Shown: in pieces, positions 33,666-41,851 of the stretch | How the letters are laid out: each line of letters begins with the position of its first letter | Position numbering within the stretch: position 1 is the first letter of the stretch | NCBI GenBank assembly: GCA_002432025.1 | Contig: DJFE01000031.1 | Coordinates: 1-64,000 of the forward strand | DNA length: 64,000 nucleotides | Source: Candidatus Avelusimicrobium stercoris | Lineage (GTDB): Bacteria > Elusimicrobiota > Elusimicrobia > Elusimicrobiales > Elusimicrobiaceae | Direction of reading: 5' to 3' | Position numbers and translations under genes: made by a program | Notes under the pieces: model-generated | The model's input: only the letters and a program-made list of their open reading frames with translations | The model's database searches: none | What the model was told of the DNA's origin: nothing

Positions 33666-34305
33666 CCAAAAAACTCCTTAAATAAAAGACGGCCCCGTCG
33701 GCCTCGGCCACCTTTTTAACGGCTTGTGCATCCGCCCCGGTTTTATCCACACAACTGGCGACCAAGCGGTCAAAATGCGCCGCCGCGCACAGGCGGATAA
33801 ACTCGCGCACGGACTCATAGCCGGCCTCAAATCCGGGAACAGGGCGGACAATTTTACGCCAGACAGTTTCGTTTTCGGCATTCAAACTGACGTTTACGAT
33901 ATCCACCACGCGGCGCAATTCGGGCACGATGTTTTTATGGTTAATTAAATTACCCAATCCGTTTGTATTCAAACGGATTTTAAAGGGCGGAAATTTGGCC
34001 TGGGCAATCCAGCCTTTGAGCGTTTGCGCCACAAACAAAAGTATATCTAAGCGCATTGTCGGCTCGCCGTAGCCGCAGAAGACCACCTCTTTAAACGGGG
34101 CGGCTTTAAGTTCCTTTTCCAAGGCGCAGACCACTTCGTTAGCGGTGGGCTCGCCGGATGATAAATTCAAATTGTTGCCGTGAAAATCCATATGCCACTT
34201 GGTTTTGATGCAAAAGGCGCACAAGTTGGGGCAGCGGTTTGTTAAATTGATATATACGCCGTCCCCAAAGCGGTACACGATTTTTGGCGTAGGTTGTTGT
34301 TCCAT
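33652..34305 (-). CDS. Radical SAM protein (TatD-associated type)
   Basis: The iron-sulfur cluster motif is NRCPNLCAFCIK (C-x3-C-x2-C), with VFCGYGEPTMR as the SAM-binding GE motif and IRLNTNGLGNLI. The 217-residue length and the YINLTNRCPNLCAFC start match the TatD-family-associated radical SAM proteins, whose reaction is unknown. It heads the unit leading to the CBM48 gene and tsaE. An extended -10 (TTGGTATAAT) on the minus strand and AGAGG precede the ATG. Confidence 0.85.
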   Translation of the reverse strand: MEQQPTPKIVYRFGDGVYINLTNRCPNLCAFCIKTKWHMDFHGNNLNLSSGEPTANEVVCALEKELKAAPFKEVVFCGYGEPTMRLDILLFVAQTLKGWIAQAKFPPFKIRLNTNGLGNLINHKNIVPELRRVVDIVNVSLNAENETVWRKIVRPVPGFEAGYESVREFIRLCAAAHFDRLVASCVDKTGADAQAVKKVAEADGAVFYLRSFLDAQD

Positions 34306-34323
34306 ATAATACCTCTTATAGGT

Positions 34324-34335
34324 ATTATACCAATT
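34324..34335 (-). promoter_or_regulatory. Extended -10 promoter of the radical SAM gene
   Basis: AATTGGTATAAT on the minus strand; TATAAT at 34329-34324, 19 bases upstream of the ATG. Confidence 0.6.
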
Positions 34336-34405
34336 TGGCCGGGAGCCCGCCGGGCATAAAACAGGCTAGGCAAGGGGCGCGGAAAATTAATAAAATAAAA
34401 GAAAT

Positions 34406-34490
34406 GGAGAGGTGGCCGAGCGGTTTAAGGCACTAGTCTTGAAAACTGGCGTGGAGCAATCCACCGAGGGTTCGAATCCCTCCCTCTCCG
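34406..34490 (+). tRNA. tRNA-Ser (anticodon UGA)
   Basis: A type II tRNA with a long variable arm. Acceptor GGAGAGG pairs with CCTCTCC, with discriminator G. The anticodon loop CTTGAAA reads TGA, and the T arm is GGGTTCGAATCCC. CCA is not encoded. The last 18 bases plus TA are duplicated exactly at 34678-34697. Confidence 0.94.
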
Positions 34491-34697
34491 TAGAAATTGA
34501 AAACCCTGCGGGAGCAGGATTTTTGATTTCTATGAAAATATGAGGTGCGGCATAAATGACTTTATGCCACAGGGATTTGAAGCCCGCAATGTGGTGTGAG
34601 TTTGAGGCCATTGGCCGAAAGGCGAACACAATGAGGGCGGGCCCGGGCAAAATTTCCGTCAGGAAATTTATGCAGGGCGAATCCCTCCCTCTCCGTA
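34473..34697. repeat. 20-base direct repeat of the tRNA-Ser 3' end
   Basis: CGAATCCCTCCCTCTCCGTA occurs at 34473-34492 (end of tRNA-Ser) and at 34678-34697. Between the copies lie a hairpin that can terminate tRNA transcription (34494-34532, CCCTGC/GCAGGA with flanking A and T runs) and a perfect GGCATAAA/TTTATGCC stem. There is no gene between. The arrangement resembles the att sites left by an integrative element. Confidence 0.75.
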
Positions 34698-34721
34698 TTG
34701 TAGTTGTCAATAATTAGCATT

Positions 34722-34758
34722 TATCCCCGTTAGGCTTAACTCCCGACGGGGATTTTTT
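34722..34758 (+). terminator. Hairpin downstream of tRNA-Ser repeat
   Basis: TCCCCGT pairs with ACGGGGA, followed by TTTTTTTA. A plus-strand terminator between the tRNA region and the convergent recombinase remnant. Confidence 0.7.
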
Positions 34759-34863
34759 TATAAACAACCGATAGCATAGTATTTCAGAACCTATTTTGGG
34801 TTTTATACAAATTTATTGGATTTTATGCTGACAACACTAGATAAGAAGTTGTTTGGAATGCGC

Positions 34864-36480
34864 TTATTTGGAGAGAATTTCCTCTTGTTCTTGCCAATTT
34901 AAGGTTTTTATTGAGAGTAATTTTTTAAGGGTACAATCAGCCGATTGGATACCGTTTAGGATAGCACGGATAATTCGCGGAGAGAGGAAACTCAAATTAA
35001 GTAGCCGAATGATATATTGATACGATACTTTTTCTTGTTTAGCGATTTGTTGTGCACTAGCCCCATTTAATATATCTTGATGCCACTTAAATGATTGCGC
35101 TAGTATTTTGGTAAGATTTTTTGTTTGCTGTTTATCTGGCTTTGTAAATTGCCCTATAATTATTTTAGCCCCATTATCTATCGTGCCAATGTGATACATC
35201 TCTGTATAGGAACTTTCCTGTTTTAATTCTTCTGGTTTGAACAAGCGCATTTCCCGGTTTTCATAGATAGCATTAAATAGTTCTACTACTTGCTCTGTAT
35301 GCAAGGTTATCTCTACTTTGTGTGGGCTTAATTGAACGCGCTTAATCAATGCTTTTTCTATGCTCCGGGTTATGGTATAGGAAGATAAAAGTTTTAATAT
35401 TTTTTTCTGCTTAGCAACTTCAAAATGTTGGATATACAAATGTATTTTAGACTTTTCACGCAAGAAACGCTCAAACCAACTATCTATAAAGTTTTCCAGT
35501 AGTGGCAAAGAGACTTTCCCGATTTTGCCTAGTTTATTTGGCTCTTTGCGGATAATGGCTTGGCTTATGTAATAGCGGTACTTTTTACCGCTACTACCTG
35601 TACTCCAACTGGGGCTCATAGCGTTGCCTTTATCATCATATAGTTTGCCGGACAAAAGGCTTTTCTTTGGGTCATAATGCTGACGATTAATACGGTTGTC
35701 CGCCATTACTGCTTGGACCTGTTCAAATAGTTCTATGGGGATTATGTCTTGGTGCTCCCCCTGATATCATGTCCCTTTATGGCCTACTAAACCAATATAG
35801 GCTTTATTGCGCAAAATACAGGTTAAGTTCCCTACGGATATATTATGTCCTTGCTGTTAGAGCCAGTTTTTTAGGAGTGTGGTACTTTTGAGTTCTACAT
35901 ATTTTTGGAATATATCGGTAACAAGTTTTGCTTTTCCTTCATCAGGATATATCTTTTTATCCTTACGGTAATACCCCAGCGGCGGTTTGCCGCCCATCCA
36001 CATACCTTTTTTCTTACTTGCGCTAATCTTATCCCTTATGCGTTCCCCTGTTACTTCCCGCTCAAATTGGGCAAAGGATAAAAGCATATTGAGCGTAAGT
36101 CGCCCCATACTGGTAGTGGTGTTAAAATGTTGGGTAATAGATACAAACGAGGCATTGTGCTTATCTAATACCTCTACTATCTTGCTAAAATCCATTAAAC
36201 TGCGGGTTAATCGGTCTATTTTGTAAACAACGATAATATCAACAAGACCGTTTTGAACATCTTGGAGTAGTCGTTTTAGGGCCGGCCTTTCCATATTGCC
36301 GCCTGAATACCCGCCATCATCATACTCATTAGGCAATAATTGCCAATTCTCGTGCTTTTGGCTCTTAATGTAGGATTCACACGCTTCCCGCTGGGCTTGT
36401 AAACTATTAAACTCTTGTTTTAATCCTTCTTCCGTTGATTTGCGCGTATAGATGGCACAATGTATTTTCTTGTCTCTCAT
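34864..36480 (-). pseudogene. Large serine recombinase broken by two in-frame stops
   Basis: Read in one frame, this encodes a serine recombinase of about 539 codons. The N-terminal resolvase domain (IHCAIYTRKSTEEG with the catalytic Ser, IVVYKIDRLTRSLMDF, EREVTGERIRDKI) is followed by the recombinase domain (LRNKAYIGLVGHKG, GEHQDIIP) and a zinc-ribbon-poor C-terminal part. TAA at 35859-35857 and TGA near 35765 interrupt the frame without any frameshift. The ATG at 36480 overlaps the DUF2924 stop. The 3' fragment from 35706 has its own ATG but would lack the catalytic Ser. It was once the integrase of the island. Confidence 0.85.
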
Positions 36481-36860
36481 TTCTTCGCTCCAAAGAATAC
36501 ATTTCCGTTCCAACTCTTACCTGTAATGGCTTTGGCGACCCCGGATAGGCTTTTATAGAGTGTGTTCTCATACAGATACCCTTGTGGGACGATTTCTACT
36601 TCGTATTTGAGTCCTTGGTAGGAACGGATTAGTTTTGAGCCTATTTCTAAGGTGGATTTGGGGTGTTTGTCTGTTCCCTTAACGGCTCGGGCCACTTCAC
36701 GAAACAAGCCAAGCGGAGAAATCTTCTCACGCTTGGCTTGTTCATACCATAACAAGTATTTAATAACTAAACCTCGTCCGATTGGCGGCACAGGACGGCC
36801 TATTAACTCCAGCCATTTTAACTCTAATTCCCGGGCGGTTAAATGTGTATAGTTCGGCAT
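36477..36860 (-). CDS. DUF2924 protein
   Basis: The 127-residue protein matches DUF2924 in its layout: LIRSYQGLKYEVEIVPQGYLYENTLYKSLSG-type core, followed by VAKAITGKSWNGNVFFG. This family is commonly encoded beside phage and island serine recombinases, as here, where its stop overlaps the recombinase start (ATGA). It is presumably a recombination accessory or DNA-binding protein; no activity is proven. The start at 36860 is chosen because AGGAGAGA lies 7 bases upstream. Confidence 0.83.
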   Translation of the reverse strand: MPNYTHLTARELELKWLELIGRPVPPIGRGLVIKYLLWYEQAKREKISPLGLFREVARAVKGTDKHPKSTLEIGSKLIRSYQGLKYEVEIVPQGYLYENTLYKSLSGVAKAITGKSWNGNVFFGAKK

Positions 36861-36911
36861 ATTCTCTCCTATACACATTACCGCTTATAATGCCAAGGAA
36901 GTCAAACAATA

Positions 36912-37781
36912 TTATTGAAGTGGAAAAAATCCTTTGGAAATATTGTCTACCGTAAAAACAGACACCCAGTCGTCCTGTCTTTGCAATAATGGTTGTAACT
37001 CTTGGTAATTCCTCTTGAGTTTCACATATTCTCCAAAGGCGTCGGCCAATTTTTTATTAATTACAACTTTTTTCTTTATATCTTCAGCACAGATAATATC
37101 TAAAGTAATTCTAGGAATCGCCAAGTAATCCGTCGGCTCCCAGCCATTCTCATTTTTTAATGGAATTATAACGGTTCTAATTTCTTTTGGAGCAAGCGGT
37201 TTTTCAAAATCAATAAATACAACCCGTGTATCTGGCAAGGAATTCTCCGCAGGAGAAACCATCCCAACCAATAAAAGTTTCTTTAGCGAAGAATTTGTTT
37301 TATTTTCTAAATTCATAGATAAATTTTTACTATCTATGGACTTTTCACTTATGATGATTTTAGCCAATTCCGTTTTAGTTTTTTTCGCGGCTACAATATC
37401 ATAAATAGCTTGTTCCAAGGCTTCCGCATATTGTTCTTCGGCTCTTTCCACGGCAGATTTCATAAGTTGATTGGCCCGTGCCAGAATTTGTTGATAATTA
37501 AGGCCGTGTAAGGATTTTTGGAACGCTCTCTCATTCTGCTCCTCTTGCGCTCTATCCGTTGGTATAACGCCATTAACAACCTGTTCTTTAAGAGATTTTA
37601 AGGCCAATACACTGATAGAGAAACTAAAATTATATTTTTTTTCTGGTGGCACGGACTGACTCACTTGCTCTAGTGATGTCTTATATGTTTCCGGCGTGCG
37701 ACTATCTATTGTCGGTAATGTTTTTCCACACGCAACAATAAATAAACTACTCATCCAAACAAGAAAAAATGTTCTTTTCAT
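36912..37781 (-). CDS. Lipoprotein of unknown function
   Basis: The precursor has a lipoprotein signal ending SSLFIVACGK, so Cys would be the first mature residue. The N-terminal region after it (DSRTPETYKTSLEQVSQSV) resembles small lipoproteins with a conserved ETY..SL pattern. The rest (about 60-290) has a Glu/Ala-rich helix (105-150) and a beta-rich C-terminus, not recognised. ATG 37781 is used because AGAGGG precedes it; an earlier in-frame ATG has no site. It follows the small membrane protein gene by 14 bases. Confidence 0.75.
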   Translation of the reverse strand: MKRTFFLVWMSSLFIVACGKTLPTIDSRTPETYKTSLEQVSQSVPPEKKYNFSFSISVLALKSLKEQVVNGVIPTDRAQEEQNERAFQKSLHGLNYQQILARANQLMKSAVERAEEQYAEALEQAIYDIVAAKKTKTELAKIIISEKSIDSKNLSMNLENKTNSSLKKLLLVGMVSPAENSLPDTRVVFIDFEKPLAPKEIRTVIIPLKNENGWEPTDYLAIPRITLDIICAEDIKKKVVINKKLADAFGEYVKLKRNYQELQPLLQRQDDWVSVFTVDNISKGFFPLQ

Positions 37782-37795
37782 AGGGATTGCCCTCT

Positions 37796-38020
37796 TTATA
37801 ATGATATATTTTTCCAACAGGAAATAACTTTATTCACAATCAGTTCCGCAAATATTAATCCAATGGCTAACAAAACGCCATGAATTGTTCCGGTAAAGCA
37901 AAGGCCAACTGCTAAACCAATGCAAATGCCCATGCGAAATTTGTGATGTTGAGGCAGCATACTATGTAGTCCGCCCACAATCAGCAAGATAAATACGCCG
38001 ATTCCACCCACTAATTCCAT
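37796..38020 (-). CDS. Small membrane protein
   Basis: The 74-residue protein has two or three hydrophobic helices (about 4-20, 30-45 and 47-65) and a short basic C-terminus. It was not recognised. Its start overlaps the end of the Pif1-like helicase gene by 10 bases, and AGGAGAAAA precedes the ATG, so it is likely translated in the same unit as the helicase and the lipoprotein. Confidence 0.65.
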   Translation of the reverse strand: MELVGGIGVFILLIVGGLHSMLPQHHKFRMGICIGLAVGLCFTGTIHGVLLAIGLIFAELIVNKVISCWKNISL

Positions 38021-39363
38021 AATTTTTCTCCTTTTATGTCTTTGTAAAATTTTTCTACGGCCGGATTAGATAAAATATCTGTTGCCTGAAGTGGATTTTT
38101 AAGCCATAAGCCATCCAATGAACGAACCCGACTTAAAGCCACATAGGTTTGCCCTGTACTAAAAGCACCTTTTTCTCCTAAATCCACATAAACAGAATCA
38201 AACGTCATTCCCTGTGCTTTATGGATAGTAGTGGCCCATGCTAGTTGAATGGGGAATTGACAAAAGAAATTACCCAAATCCTTTTCCTGCCGTCCCGTCT
38301 TTTTATTCAATATCATTTTGTACCAAATGTAACCATGTATTTCGGCTTCTACGTCTTTGTTAATTTGCACAGTGATACTTTTTATGGTATGCTCTTTTAG
38401 GAGATTAATACTTTTAACATAGCCGATTGTGCCATTTACAAAGCGTTTATTTTCGTCATTGCGCACAAACATCACTTTCGCACCAATTTTCAAATACAAC
38501 ACCTTTGGGGCCGGACAATTTGCTTCCTTCCAATCATTATCGTAGCGGCTACTCTGAAAGGCCGGGATTTTATAAATGGGTTGCGGAAGTTTATCTAGTT
38601 CAGATTTGTTAATTTTTTCTGCATCTATCTTACGCGCGCACAAACAAACCGCATCTTTCGGGCGCTTATCCGTCACACGTTTATTGAAATACGCAAGAGC
38701 GTTGGTAAAATTTTCACCATACGGCGATTCCAACGCCGCTAAATGGGTTATAAATTCTTGGTCAGTTTGACGGAAAATCTTGGTGAAGAATATATGTTTA
38801 AAAGCCATATCCTTCCAACATTTCGCCTCAAACACATACGCCGTATTATATTCCTCTTTGCATAATTTATCTTGCAACAAATTGGACTTCTCATTTAGTA
38901 TAGGGGCCAATTGGTTCAAATCCCCCACGACTATTACTTGTTTATGTGCAAAAGGCCGGTCATCTTCTAATACTTCCTGCAAGCGTTCGTTCATTTTATC
39001 AAAAATATCTGCCCGAACCATAGAAATTTCATCAATAACTAAAATATCTAAATTTTTCCATGCCGTACGCAAGGTATTACGGTTAGCATAATCCAACGGT
39101 GCATGGATTTCACTGGGATTGAGATGAAAAAAAGAATGAATCGTCTGCCCCTGAATATTCAAGGCGGCTATGCCTGTTGGTGCTACAAACATAGCATTTT
39201 TACTTTTTACACTTAAGAAATTGCGTAACCCCCTTAAAAAGGTAGATTTCCCTGTTCCTGGGCGGCCATGAATAAATACATTATCCCCGTGGTTAATGTG
39301 ATAAATGGCTTGTTTAATTTCGTCAGTCATTTGCAATTTAGTAGAAAGAATTTGTTTTGTCAT
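38011..39363 (-). CDS. Pif1-like SF1 helicase
   Basis: The 450-residue ATPase has Walker A GRPGTGKST (33-41), Walker B LVIDEISMV (about 115-123), motif III VVGDLNQLAPI, and the C-terminal TTIHKAQGMTFDSVYVDLG and YVALSRVRSLDGL of the Pif1/RecD-like branch. Such enzymes unwind DNA with 5'-3' polarity and act on replication intermediates or on mobile elements. A Pif1-type helicase within an island suggests a replication, repair or defence role. It follows the NYN gene by 10 bases. Confidence 0.9.
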   Translation of the reverse strand: MTKQILSTKLQMTDEIKQAIYHINHGDNVFIHGRPGTGKSTFLRGLRNFLSVKSKNAMFVAPTGIAALNIQGQTIHSFFHLNPSEIHAPLDYANRNTLRTAWKNLDILVIDEISMVRADIFDKMNERLQEVLEDDRPFAHKQVIVVGDLNQLAPILNEKSNLLQDKLCKEEYNTAYVFEAKCWKDMAFKHIFFTKIFRQTDQEFITHLAALESPYGENFTNALAYFNKRVTDKRPKDAVCLCARKIDAEKINKSELDKLPQPIYKIPAFQSSRYDNDWKEANCPAPKVLYLKIGAKVMFVRNDENKRFVNGTIGYVKSINLLKEHTIKSITVQINKDVEAEIHGYIWYKMILNKKTGRQEKDLGNFFCQFPIQLAWATTIHKAQGMTFDSVYVDLGEKGAFSTGQTYVALSRVRSLDGLWLKNPLQATDILSNPAVEKFYKDIKGEKLWN

Positions 39364-39373
39364 AAAGTTCTCC

Positions 39374-39769
39374 TTAGAAGTTAATATAAGACCAAAAACC
39401 TTTTAAAAAGGCATAAGTATATTGCACCTGTGCGCCACAAGAGCGAGCGGCTTTAATAATTTCATTATCTGCCGTTATTACACAAACTTGGTGCGCATAT
39501 TGTTGCGTATGTTCGTAAATGGAATTTACAATGAGTTTATCGGCTTTGTGGCGTGCTGAAAAAAATACGCTCATTCCATCCGGCCTTGCAATCGCACGCT
39601 TGAAGCCATCAAAATAGCATTCAATCGTACGAGAATCATCCGCATTAAAACCAGAAAGGTAATTAACCAACTGGTCTGATAATTCGGCTTCTAAGGCTAA
39701 ATTAGGGGTTCCTTGAGGGCTGTAAACTGAACGAATCACATTGGAACCATCAATGATAAGACTGGTCAT
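39374..39769 (-). CDS. NYN/PIN-like domain protein
   Basis: The 131-residue protein starts TSLIIDGSNVIRSVY, with Asp7 as the first acidic residue of a NYN/PIN nuclease fold. It continues ECYFDGFKRA, DKLIVNSIYEH and VCVITADNEIIKAARSCGAQV, which supplies the second acidic site (TADNEI). This is the layout of YacP/NYN RNases. It lies just before the Pif1-like helicase gene, so a helicase-nuclease pair is possible. AAGGAGA precedes the ATG. A conserved island box lies 105 bases upstream. Confidence 0.8.
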   Translation of the reverse strand: MTSLIIDGSNVIRSVYSPQGTPNLALEAELSDQLVNYLSGFNADDSRTIECYFDGFKRAIARPDGMSVFFSARHKADKLIVNSIYEHTQQYAHQVCVITADNEIIKAARSCGAQVQYTYAFLKGFWSYINF

Positions 39770-40373
39770 GGCGTTCTCCTTATTTATCCCCTTTTGTTAA
39801 GGGTAATACTAAGATATGCCAACTATGGGATTACTCCCTATCGGGTGTGGCCCCCTACACTATAAGCACAAAACTGGCATTTTATGACATTGTATTCATA
39901 AAAATTGGCTACTAGGCACCAAGCAGTGGAATAAAATATGCTTGGCCGACGCCCTACCGGAACCCTCTATTGGCCTAGTTCACGGCTCTTATTACGGAAG
40001 GAGTCGCTTTTTATAATTGTACGCATATAACCAGTAATTTCAGGTTTCCACTGAACCAATTGCATACTTAAATCCGACAGTTTCCGTAAAACCCGCTGTT
40101 AATTGAAATTTAGGGGCAATTAACAAACTCAAGGTTTCCTTCCCCTGCAGAAAATTAATTACACATTTGGGGCAGTTTCTGACACACTAAATATGAAAAT
40201 ACCGTACAGCTATAAATACCCATACTGGGATAACAAGCAAGGCTATTTTCCAGTCGCCCTTCTGTATCGGACCGTTCCTGGTGCAATAAACCTTGGAGCA
40301 TCCGTTGCCTAGTAATCTGTGGAGACGCATATTCAGCAAAAGCCCTCTCTTTCGCTGTCCACTGCGTTTTAAA
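39770..40373. other. 604-base region without a supported gene
   Basis: The region holds the island box and -10 for the NYN gene (39859-39889). A 67-codon minus-strand frame at 40187-40390 encodes a hydrophobic C-terminus, but it overlaps the ankyrin gene's end and has no ribosome-binding site, so it is not called. No other structure is recognised. Confidence 0.6.
39859..39889 (-). promoter_or_regulatory. Island box plus -10 upstream of the NYN gene
   Basis: On the minus strand, TGTCATAAAATGCCAG (39889-39874) is followed after 9 bases by TATAGT (39864-39859). It is one of four copies of the box in the island. Confidence 0.6.
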
Positions 40374-40715
40374 TCACATATACTCCTCAATTAAAGCCGC
40401 AATATCTGGGTGGAAGCACTGTAGCGCATAATATTTCGCATCTAAACCCATATTATCCGTTAAATGAGGATTCGCTCCCGCATCCAGCAATAATTTCACA
40501 ACATCGATATGCCCATTTTGAGAAGCCAGTATTAAAGGGGTTTTGCCATTGGGATCATGCGCATTTATATCTGCCCGAGTGCGCAAAAAATCACGCACAC
40601 AATATATATCCCCCATAGCTGCATAATCCAATAGTTTCATATTGCAATATGAGAGTCTAACTATATAAACAAACCATATAACGATTAAAACTGGTATTAC
40701 TAACAATAAAAACAT
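40374..40715 (-). CDS. Membrane-anchored ankyrin-repeat protein
   Basis: The 113-residue protein has one N-terminal membrane helix (about 2-20) followed by ankyrin repeats: MKLLDYAAMGDIYCVRDFL, NGKTPLILASQNGHIDVVKL and a third partial one ending in IAALIEEYM. The motif TPLILASQNGH is typical. It would be a small protein-binding module at the cytoplasmic membrane. It starts 10 bases after the DUF805 gene, with GAGGA upstream of the ATG, so both share a transcript. Confidence 0.82.
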   Translation of the reverse strand: MFLLLVIPVLIVIWFVYIVRLSYCNMKLLDYAAMGDIYCVRDFLRTRADINAHDPNGKTPLILASQNGHIDVVKLLLDAGANPHLTDNMGLDAKYYALQCFHPDIAALIEEYM

Positions 40716-40725
40716 AGCAGGTTCC

Positions 40726-41637
40726 TCATTTTCCTTTGAATTTATCAATAATATTTTTAATGCTGATTACATTTTGTGACACGCCCACTGCTAACGGAAT
40801 TGTCTCAAAAAAATCCAAAAATTCTGGGGTATCTTCGGCCTTTAATTTTCTTTTTCCAATTATCACACTCGTCATATCCTTTCCTGTCGTTTTGCCACGC
40901 GCTCTCTGCAGAAAATGACTTAACGCAAATACACGGGTTCCCGTTTGACAGCCGTTTTCACCAATCAGTTCCCTGCATACCATATAGACAGGAATACGTT
41001 TATGGTATTCATCAATTACTTTTTTAAATGTTTTTTCGTTTGTACTGCTTTTTAAAAGAACCCGTTTCAATACCTCTGCCATAATTGGCTCTCGGCCTTT
41101 TCCAAAATTCAAAAAGAGTAACCGGTCCGTTTCCATTAGCAGCAAATAGCGCATCTCTAATTTCTCTTGCCAACTCTTCACAAGAACATCTTTATCGGTA
41201 GCCAATAAAATAAATTCTGCCAAACCGTCTCCCAACATTTGAAATTCTTCTGCTGAAGAAGTCTGTTTCTGCCCGACTGTTTTGCGCGCCACAGGAGGAA
41301 CTGTATATTTTTTAGGTTCCCGGGGATCTGGGCCATATTCATTGGGTCCATCTGTGCCGCCTAATATCAACATCAATAAAAACAGAATCATCCCAGCAAG
41401 CGGAATAAATGACAAGACAATAAGCCAACCAGACCACCCGATATCATGCAAACGTTTCACATAATTGGGAATTAAAAGTAGAGAAATTCCCACCAGTATC
41501 ACCCCATAACTGCCATTCCCCAACATACTCATAAGTACGCACCCTGCAACAATGGATAAGATAAATAAAAACAAAAATTGCCTTCTGCAAATACGACCCT
41601 CCCAATCAAAAAAATGATTTAACGCCTCTATAAACAT
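40726..41637 (-). CDS. DUF805 membrane protein with unknown C-terminal domain
   Basis: Residues 1-105 form a DUF805 domain with three to four helices: FFDWEGRICRRQFLFLF, LIPNYVKRLHDIGWSGW and a final GGTDGPNEYGPDPR. A roughly 180-residue soluble domain follows that I do not recognise; it is basic and contains RVLLKSSTNEKTFKKVIDEY and TGTRVFALSHFLQRARG. DUF805 proteins usually end after the membrane part, so this is a fusion. Two island boxes lie upstream, and CAGGAG precedes the ATG. It is transcribed with the ankyrin gene. Confidence 0.8.
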   Translation of the reverse strand: MFIEALNHFFDWEGRICRRQFLFLFILSIVAGCVLMSMLGNGSYGVILVGISLLLIPNYVKRLHDIGWSGWLIVLSFIPLAGMILFLLMLILGGTDGPNEYGPDPREPKKYTVPPVARKTVGQKQTSSAEEFQMLGDGLAEFILLATDKDVLVKSWQEKLEMRYLLLMETDRLLFLNFGKGREPIMAEVLKRVLLKSSTNEKTFKKVIDEYHKRIPVYMVCRELIGENGCQTGTRVFALSHFLQRARGKTTGKDMTSVIIGKRKLKAEDTPEFLDFFETIPLAVGVSQNVISIKNIIDKFKGK

Positions 41638-41663
41638 ACGTTTTCTCCTGTAATTGGTTTGCT

Positions 41664-41694
41664 ATTTAACAAACAAATCTGGCATTTTATGACA
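41664..41694 (-). promoter_or_regulatory. Island box plus -10 upstream of the DUF805 gene
   Basis: On the minus strand, TGTCATAAAATGCCAG (41694-41679) is followed after 9 bases by TTAAAT (41669-41664). The flanking GACAAATTGTC is almost a perfect palindrome. Confidence 0.6.
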
Positions 41695-41778
41695 ATTTGT
41701 CTATACAAAACCTATTTTTTCATATAAAACGCCCTAATTGTAGACCTCGTGGAATTCTGTGAAGTATCCATAAAACAC

Positions 41779-41805
41779 GAAAGCCCCTCATTAATAGGGG
41801 CTTTC
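41779..41805 (-). terminator. Terminator after the kinase-TPR gene
   Basis: GAAAGCCCC pairs with GGGGCTTTC around TATTAATGA, followed on the minus strand by GTGTTTT. It separates the kinase unit from the DUF805 unit. Confidence 0.75.
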
Positions 41806-41820
41806 TGGCATTTTTTGACA
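41805..41820 (-). promoter_or_regulatory. Third copy of the island box
   Basis: On the minus strand it reads TGTCAAAAAATGCCAG and directly abuts the terminator hairpin. No good -10 element follows at the expected distance, so its role is less clear than that of the other copies. Confidence 0.5.
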
Positions 41821-41851
41821 GTTGTATAGGAAATTTACAAATAAATTAAGA

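Noticed and set aside
34387..34710. 107-codon minus-strand frame over tRNA-Ser and its repeat
   Set aside because: It is antisense to a certain tRNA gene and covers the duplicated tRNA end.
35765..35859. Recoding of TGA or TAA in the recombinase
   Set aside because: TGA and TAA both end well-supported genes in this window, and no stalling or insertion element is seen next to the codons.
40187..40390. 67-codon minus-strand frame with a hydrophobic end
   Set aside because: No ribosome-binding site, overlap with the ankyrin gene's end and unusual composition; it may be a decayed relative of the ankyrin protein's membrane helix, but it is not supported.
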